Assembly: GCA_000991135.1 (NCBI GenBank)
Contig: LBST01000012.1
Span: forward strand, 1 to 48,884
Direction of reading: 5' to 3'
DNA: 48,884 nt
From: Candidatus Roizmanbacteria bacterium GW2011_GWC1_37_12
Lineage (GTDB): Bacteria > Patescibacteriota > Microgenomatia > UBA1406 > GWC2-37-13
The notes below the pieces were generated by a model that was given only the letters and a program-made list of their open reading frames with translations, was not told the DNA's origin and ran no database searches. Position 1 is the first letter of the stretch. Every line of letters starts with the position of its first letter. The position numbers and the translations under genes were made by a program. Shown in pieces: positions 8,253-15,107 of this stretch.

Positions 8253-8281
8253 AGTATAAAGCATCGCTTTATGGTTGTCAA
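8253..8281 (-). promoter_or_regulatory. Promoter with internal dyad for the Fic-MerR gene
   Basis: On the minus strand TTGACA (8281-8276) is separated by exactly 17 nt from TATACT (8258-8253), then 8 nt to the ATG. The dyad TAAAGC-GAT-GCTTTA (8257-8271) fills the spacer and touches the -10 box. MerR-family regulators bind dyads in this very place, so autoregulation by the gene's own C-terminal domain is a specific inference. Confidence 0.7.
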
Positions 8282-8300
8282 GAGCAAAATTCCAACCAAA

Positions 8301-8328
8301 AAAATACGCCCTCGTCAGGGCGTATTTT
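8301..8328 (-). terminator. Rho-independent terminator
   Basis: A perfect 12-bp stem (AAAATACGCCCT / AGGGCGTATTTT) with a CGTC loop. It follows the stop of the 8359-9519 gene by 30 nt on the minus strand and ends in T-rich sequence; the flanking A and T runs allow it to work in both directions. Confidence 0.85.
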
Positions 8329-8358
8329 ATAACACTTGATTATAAATACACAAAATTA

Positions 8359-9519
8359 TTATGGCCTTTCAACAAATGTCGGATAAGTAAGAACAGGGTC
8401 TCTTGTCTCATCACAATCACATTTCGTTTTCGTCGGTGTCCCATCCGGATTCATGATAAAATCACCATAAAAAACAGAGACTTCTGTGCCTGATCTTGTT
8501 TTATATTTACATACTGCTCTAATAGTCTCAATTTGTGGAACGCCTCCAAATGAAACCGTATAAGTTTTTACCGCATTATCTTTACATGTTTGTAGATTAA
8601 GATCGTTTGATGCGGTACCACCATTACTCTTCCAAGAGACTACGTCTGCTGCTCCATCAGCTAAAGGTATACATTGAATGGCTGTCAACTTATCATTAAT
8701 TGCTCCATTTTCTTGTTTCACGCTCTTAACTTCATCTTTTTTAACTGTGGTCGTTGTATTAACGCCATCAATATAATATTCTCCTACGGCTGGCGACTCA
8801 TCAGCAAATTTTATTACACTCGTATCATAAGTACATTTTTTAATAACTGGTGCTGGAGTGAAAGCTGTGTTTGATCCGGCCAAGTATGCTGGAAACCCTT
8901 CAAATGTTCTTTTTGTAAGAATAATCATTTTACTTGTGGATTGTATTGTACCATCCGCTACCCACCACTTACCTGTTTGACCCGCCACTGTTTGTAGTGT
9001 AGAAGTTTGTTGATAAACTTCTAAACCAAAACCGCCTGGCGGTGCATAACTATAAAATAAACCTCCATATTTAACATCTCCTAGAGTATTTACTCGTCCT
9101 CTACAATATTCATTGTATGTAAAACCTCCCCAACCACAAGCTATATAATTATATCTTATATCTCTTTGAGCATATATATATGGGTAACAATCAGTGTTTT
9201 CTTCTAATATAGTACCATTGCTCTTGAATCCTGTATAAGCATTCTCCGATAAAGTTTTTGATCCTTCCTTATATGACCTTAGCCTATATTCGCATCCACC
9301 AGCAGGCCATGTTGCTACCCCATTAGGATTAACAACTTTATTGTCAGTCCCTAAATATGGATATCTGATTTTATTTAATAAGGGAGTACCGGCCTTAGGT
9401 GTTCCGCCTAATTTTTGCGTATTCGAATAGCTAATCACATAAAAAGCGCCGACGACAGCGGCGATTAAGAGAACTAGATAGGTCAGGGTTTTGTTAAAAC
9501 AAATTCTATCTTCTTTCAT
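8359..9519 (-). CDS. Membrane-anchored extracytoplasmic protein of unknown function
   Basis: A 386-residue protein I do not recognise. One N-terminal membrane helix (about 12-30) follows a short positive cytoplasmic tail; the rest is predicted outside, rich in Gly, Thr, Tyr and Asn, with about ten cysteines that could form disulfides (pairs such as CGWGGFTYNEYC and CDCDE near the end). It has one of the best Shine-Dalgarno sites in the window (AAGGGGGTG) and its own strong terminator, so it is probably a well-expressed single gene. A surface or adhesion role is possible but not shown. Confidence 0.65.
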   Translation of the reverse strand: MKEDRICFNKTLTYLVLLIAAVVGAFYVISYSNTQKLGGTPKAGTPLLNKIRYPYLGTDNKVVNPNGVATWPAGGCEYRLRSYKEGSKTLSENAYTGFKSNGTILEENTDCYPYIYAQRDIRYNYIACGWGGFTYNEYCRGRVNTLGDVKYGGLFYSYAPPGGFGLEVYQQTSTLQTVAGQTGKWWVADGTIQSTSKMIILTKRTFEGFPAYLAGSNTAFTPAPVIKKCTYDTSVIKFADESPAVGEYYIDGVNTTTTVKKDEVKSVKQENGAINDKLTAIQCIPLADGAADVVSWKSNGGTASNDLNLQTCKDNAVKTYTVSFGGVPQIETIRAVCKYKTRSGTEVSVFYGDFIMNPDGTPTKTKCDCDETRDPVLTYPTFVERP

Positions 9520-9623
9520 ATTTTATTATTTCACCCCCTTTGCTAAAAACTTCAATAAATTATTAACGTTGGTACTTAATCTTAAGAATAACTGAAAATG
9601 TAAGTGATTGTCAAGAGATGGTT

Positions 9624-11348
9624 TTAATTTATCTCATATATCTTGCTCCCTACCAACACATATATCCCCTCTTTATAAACAACCACGTCTGTACCTTTAG
9701 ATAAAATGTCCGAATTAATCTGTTCAATATACTCGCCTGTCTTTCCTAAAACATAAACTGTCCCCTTGATTTTATCCCAAAGATAGATTTTTTCCAGGTC
9801 GCGAGATGTAAAGACTTTGTTGAAATTTGGTTGATCATCCGGCAGATCGACTCTAAATCCGTCGCGGAGCCCTGACGTGTATTTGACAATGATTGAATCG
9901 CCTGCAAGGTAAAGCGAGCCGTCTATTGCCAAAGAATTTACTTGAGAAAAATCGATCGCCTGACCGCTTGCAAAATAAGAACTTGCGCTTCCGTATTTTT
10001 CCTCACCGCTCAAATACTTCCAAACCTCATCCGTGCCTCGATCCAAAAGGTAGACGTTGCCGTTATATGTAGCGATGTCGATGATCTCTCCCCAGCTATT
10101 ACTATTATCAACTATTTTTCCTAGCTTTCCTTCGCTGTTGATCCTAAAGACGCCGCTACCTTTGGCGTAAAAAAAGCCTTCATCTCCATAACCGGCGACC
10201 AGGCTCCCAGATTTGATTTCGGAAAACTGATTTTTAGTTAGGGATTTTTTTTCAAGAGAAAGTCTGTAAATTATGCCTCTTTTTTTGTCGAGAATAAAAG
10301 AATTTTCTCCGTCAAGATACATTTTGTCACCTTTCGCATCTTTGTCATCGACTGTCAGATCAAAAAACTCACTGTATTTCTTTTGTTCTTTTTTAAGAAT
10401 TTTATTTTCAACTTGAGTAATCATAATTGTTAATTTCTCAAGTTGTCCCTCGAAGCTCGAAGAGCGAAGTGGGACATCTTTCTTTAATTTTTCTACTTCC
10501 TCCTTACTTTCCCTGATCAAAATCAAAGCTCTATCCATATTTAAAAACGCAACTTCTTCGGCTGTTGATAGCTTTTGAGAAACCAATTCTTTAGCCAGTT
10601 TTATTTTTTCGTTGGCACTCTTGCTCGTCCTTCTTTGAACACCCAAAATCACGCTCCAGAGAAAAACGAGAAATAATATAAAAACAGTAATGAAAGTAAG
10701 AGTTTTTTTGCTGGATTTCATCGAAAACCAAATCGATTTAATCCGCCCTTTTGTCATCCCGATTTCATCGGGACTTGGTCGGAATGACACTTGATCATCT
10801 TCAACAATTTGGTGCAAATTCACAAACAAGGCCACTGCCCCCTGATCATTTTTTGCCTTTAAAGATGGCGTAATTTCATCGATAATTTCGGTCGGGCTCC
10901 TATGGTCAAAAGTATTTTCTAAGCCCTGTCGTCCTCCCACTATTTCAAAAAAATTGTCTGTCGTAAAAATGAAAAAATCATTATTTTCGACTGGCCCAGA
11001 AGCAGTGGTGTTCCCTTCTATCAATAAACCCAGTTTGTTTTTTCTCCTTATAAATACTTTTCCTGTCCCGACTGTTTTCAGATATAAAATATTATCTTTG
11101 ATGAAGCCCGAGGCAATAGAAAAATCTGAAGGCAGATTATTCTCCGTAATAATTGAGGCGATAAAATCGTCAAAATTGTTTATTTTTTTTATCTTTTCCT
11201 TGACAAAGTCCAGCGTCTTATGCCCTTGATCTTCTGACATTCCGGTCCCTACCTCAAGGATAAAAAACAGATTATCCTTTTGCACAATCCCGGAAAAACC
11301 TTGCTGCTTCTGCTCTCCTAGATAGAATGCGACCTCTGGTTTATACAT
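9624..11348 (-). CDS. PP2C-like domain, membrane helix and beta-propeller protein
   Basis: A 574-residue protein. Residues 1-180 resemble a PPM/PP2C phosphatase fold (GKVFIRRKNKLGLLIEG then NNDFFIFTTDNFFEIV, like the pattern D-x-LLL-x-TDG), but the metal-binding Asp pairs are not evident, so it may be inactive. A membrane helix lies at about 216-237, a coiled coil at 244-325, and a repeated beta-propeller-like region from 330 to the end (YLDGENSFILD, NVYLLDRGTDEVW, SLYLAGDSIIVKY). Two palindromic elements lie inside the gene (10445-10475 and 10752-10789), coding for the low-conservation stretches 186-199 and about 292-302. Confidence 0.65.
   Translation of the reverse strand: MYKPEVAFYLGEQKQQGFSGIVQKDNLFFILEVGTGMSEDQGHKTLDFVKEKIKKINNFDDFIASIITENNLPSDFSIASGFIKDNILYLKTVGTGKVFIRRKNKLGLLIEGNTTASGPVENNDFFIFTTDNFFEIVGGRQGLENTFDHRSPTEIIDEITPSLKAKNDQGAVALFVNLHQIVEDDQVSFRPSPDEIGMTKGRIKSIWFSMKSSKKTLTFITVFILFLVFLWSVILGVQRRTSKSANEKIKLAKELVSQKLSTAEEVAFLNMDRALILIRESKEEVEKLKKDVPLRSSSFEGQLEKLTIMITQVENKILKKEQKKYSEFFDLTVDDKDAKGDKMYLDGENSFILDKKRGIIYRLSLEKKSLTKNQFSEIKSGSLVAGYGDEGFFYAKGSGVFRINSEGKLGKIVDNSNSWGEIIDIATYNGNVYLLDRGTDEVWKYLSGEEKYGSASSYFASGQAIDFSQVNSLAIDGSLYLAGDSIIVKYTSGLRDGFRVDLPDDQPNFNKVFTSRDLEKIYLWDKIKGTVYVLGKTGEYIEQINSDILSKGTDVVVYKEGIYVLVGSKIYEIN
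10445..10475. repeat. Palindromic element, 31-nt type, copy 1
   Basis: Outer arms GTCCC / GGGAC, inner hairpin GCTC-TTC-GAGC on the minus strand. It matches 15824-15854 at 27 of 31 positions in inverted orientation; two of the four differences are a compensating T-A to C-G change in the inner stem. It is inserted in-frame in the coiled-coil part of the PP2C-like protein. Confidence 0.75.
10752..10789. repeat. Palindromic element, GTCAT type
   Basis: Outer arms TGTCATCCCGA / TCGGAATGACA (one mismatch) enclose a second, alternative hairpin CCCGA-TTTCA-TCGGG. It codes in-frame for VSFRPSPDEIGMTK between the PP2C-like domain and the membrane helix. I see one copy in the window. Confidence 0.65.
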
Positions 11349-11352
11349 GACT

Positions 11353-11475
11353 AGAGATTAGAAATTTGTTGTTAGAAATTGGTAACATAGTTATGGAAAT
11401 TAGAAAGTTGAAAGTAGTATTTTGTATCTCTATTTTCTATTCTCTATTTTCTATAACCAGTCGCTAATCACTAGT
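11353..11475. repeat. Interspersed intergenic repeat, copy B
   Basis: This gap of about 140 nt upstream of the PP2C-like gene holds the second copy of the repeat seen at 4603-4720, by eye roughly 75-80% identical, again starting a few bases from a minus-strand start codon. It also contains runs of CTATTTTCTAT and nested CTAGTAACTAGTTACTAG. No coding potential is visible. Confidence 0.65.
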
Positions 11476-11490
11476 AACTAGTTACTAGTT

Positions 11491-11703
11491 TTAAACCAGG
11501 AATATCGCAAAAATTAACAATATTAACGCCACGGTAACCTGTAAAGAGCTGACAAAAGAAACGACAAAATTAAATTTATCTTCTAAGGTTTTGGTCATAA
11601 TATTGACTTGTTTGGCAATGACGATCGCATAAAGCAGATAGATAACGCCAAGCAAAATGGCTGAAACTTTGAAAAATATGTCGATGACATTACTGAATTC
11701 CAT
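11491..11703 (-). CDS. Small two-helix membrane protein
   Basis: A 70-residue protein with two membrane helices (about 8-30 and 47-69) joined by the amphipathic segment AKQVNIMTKTLEDKFNF. It resembles small conserved CPR membrane proteins (the DUF5657 type, from memory). It overlaps the PH-domain gene by 14 nt and is the second gene of that operon. Function unknown. Confidence 0.6.
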   Translation of the reverse strand: MEFSNVIDIFFKVSAILLGVIYLLYAIVIAKQVNIMTKTLEDKFNFVVSFVSSLQVTVALILLIFAIFLV

Positions 11704-12247
11704 GTTTTTTTCCTAACAACTGATTAATGCTCTGCGCCACAAGCGAGGGAAAAGGAATATTGATAAATTCTACGTTGGCTTCGGTACCGGCAGTCTGGAT
11801 AAATACGTTGCCGTAATCAAAAAGCGAGGCAAAATAGCCGCCGCTTTTGACAGTAATGTCTTCGATCTTATTTAGACGGGCGACCGTCACTTCTTTATAG
11901 AGGATTCCGTGAAAATCAATATCAACCACGCGGCGGTTGGTGATAATGCCGACATTAAAATACCAGTTGAGAAAACTCATCCAGATATAGCTTAAAATAA
12001 AAGCCAAGACAAAACAGTTGAGGACAAAAATCTGATTGAAAGACAGAAAAGAAGGAATGACAAAATTAATTCCAAAAAGAATGATAAAAAGGATAATTGA
12101 GTTGATTATCCAAGGCAGTTGGGTGATCGGATGAGCGCGAAGGAGGAGAATCACTTCTTCACCCGCCTCATAGCTTTCAAACTTTATTTGAGGACGAAGA
12201 AGGTAGGAAAATAAAACCCGGCTCTCTGATTTTGGATTGTTTTCCAT
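11690..12247 (-). CDS. Bacterial PH (DUF304-like) membrane protein
   Basis: A 185-residue protein. After 25 polar residues comes the Glu-rich strand GEEVILLLRAHPI, two membrane helices (about 45-65 and 72-97), then the bacterial PH domain signature ITNRRVVDIDFHGILYKEVTVARLNKIEDITV. Such proteins are membrane-bound, with unclear ligands. TATAAT lies 8 nt before the ATG (12256-12261), overlapping the promoter of the divergent 5S gene. It heads an operon with the 70-residue membrane protein. Confidence 0.75.
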   Translation of the reverse strand: MENNPKSESRVLFSYLLRPQIKFESYEAGEEVILLLRAHPITQLPWIINSIILFIILFGINFVIPSFLSFNQIFVLNCFVLAFILSYIWMSFLNWYFNVGIITNRRVVDIDFHGILYKEVTVARLNKIEDITVKSGGYFASLFDYGNVFIQTAGTEANVEFINIPFPSLVAQSINQLLGKKHGIQ

Positions 12248-12265
12248 CTGATATTATTATATACT
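12237..12265 (+). promoter_or_regulatory. Promoter of the lone 5S rRNA gene
   Basis: TTGTTT (12237-12242), 17 nt, TATACT (12260-12265), ending 9 nt before the 5S 5' end. The -35 box lies in the first codons of the divergent PH-domain gene and the -10 box overlaps that gene's own -10. Confidence 0.6.
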
Positions 12266-12274
12266 ATATAACTG

Positions 12275-12392
12275 TCCTGGTTATTAAAGCGACTTGGTAC
12301 CACCCTTTTCCATCCCGAACAAGGAAGTGAAACGAGTCAGCGCCGATGATACTAATCGCGAAAGCGTTAGGGAAAGTAGGTCATAGCCAGGA
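12275..12392 (+). rRNA. rrf: 5S ribosomal RNA
   Basis: The 118-nt gene has the 5S core (CCCATCCCGAAC-type, here CCATCCCGAACAAGGAAGTG, and CAGCGCCGATGATACT). Helix I is closed by TCCTGGTTAT at the 5' end and ATAGCCAGGA at the 3' end, all ten positions pairing. A T-run (12395-12400) follows as a terminator. No 16S or 23S gene is in the window, so this 5S copy is unlinked and has its own promoter. Confidence 0.92.
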
Positions 12393-12412
12393 TATTTTTT
12401 AGTTTGGGCGGA

Positions 12413-12817
12413 TTAATTCCTTTTACAACTATCAACTAGAGTTTTAAGATCAACTCCTTCCGGCAAATAAGGCTTTGCCATCGATTCCAACTGTGAGACA
12501 TCATAATTTATTAAATTCTCCAGCAGTCCTGAATATTGGGACAGGTCATATTTTTTTGTTTGACCAGCCGTTGTTATTTTCAAATCAATCTTCTTATTCT
12601 TAACCGAAAGATAATATTTTTGTCCGTTATTTTCGTATTGGCAATCGAACGAACCGTTGAGATCAAGATTGATTTTTTTGGCAACGGTCGGAGCGATTGT
12701 AGGAATCAAATATGCCCGATCCGTTTTTTGATTAAATTTCATCAACAAAGACAAAACAAGAATAACAATCGGAATTATTATCACTCCCTTTGAAACGACT
12801 GAAAAAAAATCATCCAT
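12413..12817 (-). CDS. Membrane-anchored protein of unknown function
   Basis: A 134-residue protein with one N-terminal membrane helix (about 10-26) and an exported domain of short beta strands (GSFDCQYENNGQKYYLSVKNKKIDL), with two cysteines. No family recognised. TATAAT lies 7 nt before the ATG on the minus strand. It is divergent from the lone OmpR-type regulator at 12902, and the palindrome at 12862-12888 lies between them. Confidence 0.55.
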   Translation of the reverse strand: MDDFFSVVSKGVIIIPIVILVLSLLMKFNQKTDRAYLIPTIAPTVAKKINLDLNGSFDCQYENNGQKYYLSVKNKKIDLKITTAGQTKKYDLSQYSGLLENLINYDVSQLESMAKPYLPEGVDLKTLVDSCKRN

Positions 12818-12861
12818 TTAGAAAATTATAACAAAATGTTTTCTTACATATTTTTTACGTT

Positions 12862-12888
12862 TAATTTATATAATACTTATATAAATTA
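12862..12888. promoter_or_regulatory. Palindromic operator-like site
   Basis: Perfect 12-bp arms TAATTTATATAA and TTATATAAATTA separated by TAC. The left arm contains TATAAT (12869-12874), a plausible -10 for the regulator gene at 12902, so binding here would block its transcription. Confidence 0.6.
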
Positions 12889-12901
12889 GGTAGTAGACAA
12901 A

Positions 12902-13198
12902 ATGAAAATGCTCTTGAGTGATCTTTACATAGATAAAAAAACTAGACTGGTGAAAAGGGCTGGTAAAGTAATCCAATTGAGCCATAAAGAGTTTGACCTT
13001 CTAGTGTGTTTAATACAAAATAAAGGCAAGGTAGTATCAAGACAAGATATTTTAAAACAGGTTTGGCAGTACTCTGAAGAAATTGGATCCCGCGTCGCCG
13101 ACGTCTATGTTGGCTATCTTAGAAAGAAAATCGACGTCAAAGGAAGAAAAAAACTCATTCAGTCTATCCGTGGTTTCGGATACTCCATTAAAAAATAA
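12902..13198 (+). CDS. Lone OmpR/PhoB-type winged-helix DNA-binding protein
   Basis: A 98-residue protein made only of the effector domain of OmpR-family regulators: LSHKEFDLLVCLIQNKGKVVS, the recognition helix region RVADVYVGYLRKKI, and IRGFGYSIKK. There is no receiver domain and no histidine kinase nearby, so it is not a usual two-component regulator. Its leader of about 20 nt has only a weak AGG motif. The palindrome overlapping its promoter suggests autoregulation and perhaps control of the divergent membrane protein. Confidence 0.88.
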   Translation: MKMLLSDLYIDKKTRLVKRAGKVIQLSHKEFDLLVCLIQNKGKVVSRQDILKQVWQYSEEIGSRVADVYVGYLRKKIDVKGRKKLIQSIRGFGYSIKK

Positions 13199-13236
13199 CT
13201 CTACCTTCTGGTAAAATATATCTGTTCTTTTATACA

Positions 13237-13309
13237 TGGGGAGTGGTGTAACGGTAACACGCCTGCCTTTGGAGCAGCGCGACTCAAGGTCCGAATCCTT
13301 GCTCCCCAA
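13237..13309 (+). tRNA. trnQ: tRNA-Gln (anticodon TTG)
   Basis: A 73-nt cloverleaf: acceptor TGGGGAG/CTCCCCA with discriminator A, D stem GTGT/ACAC, anticodon loop CTTTGGA, T arm CAAGG-TCCGAAT-CCTTG. The outermost anticodon-stem pair is C-C. CCA is not encoded. Confidence 0.95.
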
Positions 13310-13434
13310 CAAACAAAAACTTAGAGAGTTTTAGAGCTTAAAATAAAGAATGTTGAGATTATAGTCATTCAGTTTTTTTGGAAATTTCCAGCTTTAATAT
13401 AATTGTTTTTAAAACTTTTGATATACTTTTAAAA

Positions 13435-14019
13435 GTGATAAATCCGAACTTCGTAATAGTAGGTGTTATTCTACAGACTTTGGGCAGCTGGAGTTATCTA
13501 GTCGATACACTTAAAGGCAGAATTAAACCAAATAAAGTCAGTTGGCTTCTTTGGAGTATCTCTCCTTTAATTGCGTTTGTAGCGATGATTAAACAAGGAG
13601 TAGGTATTACAGCACTAGCTACTTTTATTGTAGGATTTGTACCCTTGGTTATTTTCATTGCTTCTTTCTTTAATAGAAAAGCAGAATGGAAGATAACCAC
13701 GTTGGATATTTTTTGCGGGACTCTTTCAGTATTGGGTTTGGTGTTCTGGCTGATTACAAAAGTAGGTAATATTGCAATCTTTTTCAGTATTTTGGCTGAC
13801 GGATTGGCTGCAATACCTACAATAGTAAAATCTTACCTTTACCCGAAAACTGAAAACAGCACTATTTTTATATTCGGTTTTGTTAACGCAGTAATTGCCC
13901 TTTTAGCATTAAACGAATGGAACTTTCAGAACTATGGTTTCCCTATTTATTTATTATTTGTCAATGCTTTGCTTGTAAGTTTGATTAAGTTCAAGATGGG
14001 ATTAGTTATAAAAAAATAA
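13435..14019 (+). CDS. Seven-helix membrane protein, PQ-loop-like
   Basis: I place the start at GTG 13435 because TATACT lies 7 nt upstream, the spacing seen in many genes here; an upstream TTG at 13378 has no such support and adds poorly conserved sequence. The 194 residues form about seven membrane helices. The segment SYLVDTLKGRIKPNKVSWLLW looks like the first helix-loop of PQ-loop/SWEET proteins and a similar element recurs in the second half (PTIVKSYLYPKTENST). Transport of a small solute is possible but unproven. It precedes the cyclophilin gene by 8 nt. Confidence 0.55.
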   Translation: MINPNFVIVGVILQTLGSWSYLVDTLKGRIKPNKVSWLLWSISPLIAFVAMIKQGVGITALATFIVGFVPLVIFIASFFNRKAEWKITTLDIFCGTLSVLGLVFWLITKVGNIAIFFSILADGLAAIPTIVKSYLYPKTENSTIFIFGFVNAVIALLALNEWNFQNYGFPIYLLFVNALLVSLIKFKMGLVIKK

Positions 14020-14027
14020 GATAATCT

Positions 14028-14636
14028 ATGTTTAAAAAAATATTTCTTTATATTTTTATCGTTATCGCCGCGGTAAGCTTATATGTTATCATTACTAATC
14101 CTCAACCGAAACCAACCGACTCTATGAAAGACAAATATCCTTTTCCATTAATAAACAGCAAAAAAAAATATACCGCAGTTATGGAAGCTAGCGAGGGAAA
14201 GATCACGATCCAGCTAAACGCCAAACAAACTCCTATTACTGTCAGTAACTTCGTCTCGCTGGCTAAAAAAGGATTTTACAATAAAACGATTTTCCACCGG
14301 GTCATAAAAGGATTCATGATCCAGGGCGGCGATCCAAATGGAAATGGAACCGGAGGACCGGGATATAAATTTGATGATGAACCATTCACTGGCGAATATA
14401 CGAGAGGTACAATCGCCATGGCGAATGCCGGACCTAATACCAACGGCAGCCAGTTTTTTATCATGCATGCCGACTATCCCCTGCCAAAAAATTATGTCAT
14501 CTTTGGAAAAGTTATTGGAGGGATGGAAGTTGTCGATAAGATTGCCTCCGCCGAAGTAAAACCTTCGGTGTCCGGGGAAAACTCAACGCCAGTTAATCCG
14601 GTTGTCATAAAATCAATATTAATCGAAGAAAAATAA
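14028..14636 (+). CDS. Membrane-anchored peptidyl-prolyl isomerase, cyclophilin type
   Basis: A 202-residue enzyme that isomerises X-Pro bonds. A membrane helix at about 5-22 anchors it, with the catalytic domain outside. The cyclophilin core is clear: FHRVIKGFMIQGGD, GTIAMANAGPNTNGSQFFI and YVIFGKVIGGMEVVDKI, with the catalytic Arg in FHRV. It probably helps fold exported proteins. The 8-nt gap to the upstream seven-helix gene suggests one operon. Confidence 0.93.
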   Translation: MFKKIFLYIFIVIAAVSLYVIITNPQPKPTDSMKDKYPFPLINSKKKYTAVMEASEGKITIQLNAKQTPITVSNFVSLAKKGFYNKTIFHRVIKGFMIQGGDPNGNGTGGPGYKFDDEPFTGEYTRGTIAMANAGPNTNGSQFFIMHADYPLPKNYVIFGKVIGGMEVVDKIASAEVKPSVSGENSTPVNPVVIKSILIEEK

Positions 14637-14643
14637 CCTTCTA

Positions 14644-14672
14644 TTGACAAACTATTACAAAAACAGTATAAA
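14644..14672 (+). promoter_or_regulatory. Consensus promoter of the FTR1 remnant
   Basis: TTGACA (14644-14649), 17-nt spacer, TATAAA (14667-14672), 7 nt to the ATG at 14680. The promoter is intact although the gene behind it is broken. Confidence 0.7.
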
Positions 14673-14679
14673 TTAGAAA

Positions 14680-15029
14680 ATGTTAGCGACTGCCGTAATT
14701 GCCTTTAGAGAGTTTTTGGAAGCTTTTTTGATCGTCGGAGTTTTTTTGGGAATCTCAAAAAAATTGAAGATAAAAAAAGAGGTTGAAATCGCGATTGCGG
14801 CTATTATAGGAATCATTCTTTCTGTTCTATTGGCGACCGCAACTTTCATTTACGGCGATAGTGCTCGCGGCGTCTTGACGGAAAAAGCACGGTTGTTGGG
14901 CACTTCATTTCCAGCTTTTTCGGCCTCGACCAGGAATTCAGCCTAGTCCGCCTTTCAATAATGTTAGTTTATGTAGGAATAATTTATCTACTTTTTATAA
15001 AAAGAAAAAAGGCTACAAAATTTTTATAG
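14680..15029 (+). pseudogene. FTR1-family iron permease remnant
   Basis: The first frame gives 88 residues with REFLEAFLIVG, the REXXE motif of FTR1 high-affinity iron permeases, and two membrane helices, then stops at 14946 after an unrelated tail. In another frame the same stretch reads GHFISSFFGLDQEFSLVRLS followed by a last membrane helix and KRKK to a stop at 15027-15029, which fits the FTR1 C-terminus. About 150 central residues, including the second REXXE helix, are missing. An internal deletion plus frameshift explains both halves. Confidence 0.7.
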
Positions 15030-15093
15030 GTGTCACGAAATGAAAAGTGTCTTCGAGAAATGGATTCATGAGTGGCAGAATCTATAAAAATTT
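15018..15093. repeat. 76-nt stem-loop with 12-bp arms
   Basis: AAATTTTTATAG (15018-15029) pairs perfectly with CTATAAAAATTT (15082-15093) across a 52-nt interior. The left arm contains the stop codon of the FTR1 remnant. The interior holds two related halves (CGAAATGAAAAGTGTC and CGAGAAATGG...GAGTGGC). It could be a small transposon remnant or an RNA structure. Confidence 0.5.
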
Positions 15094-15107
15094 AAGTATG
15101 GAACTTT

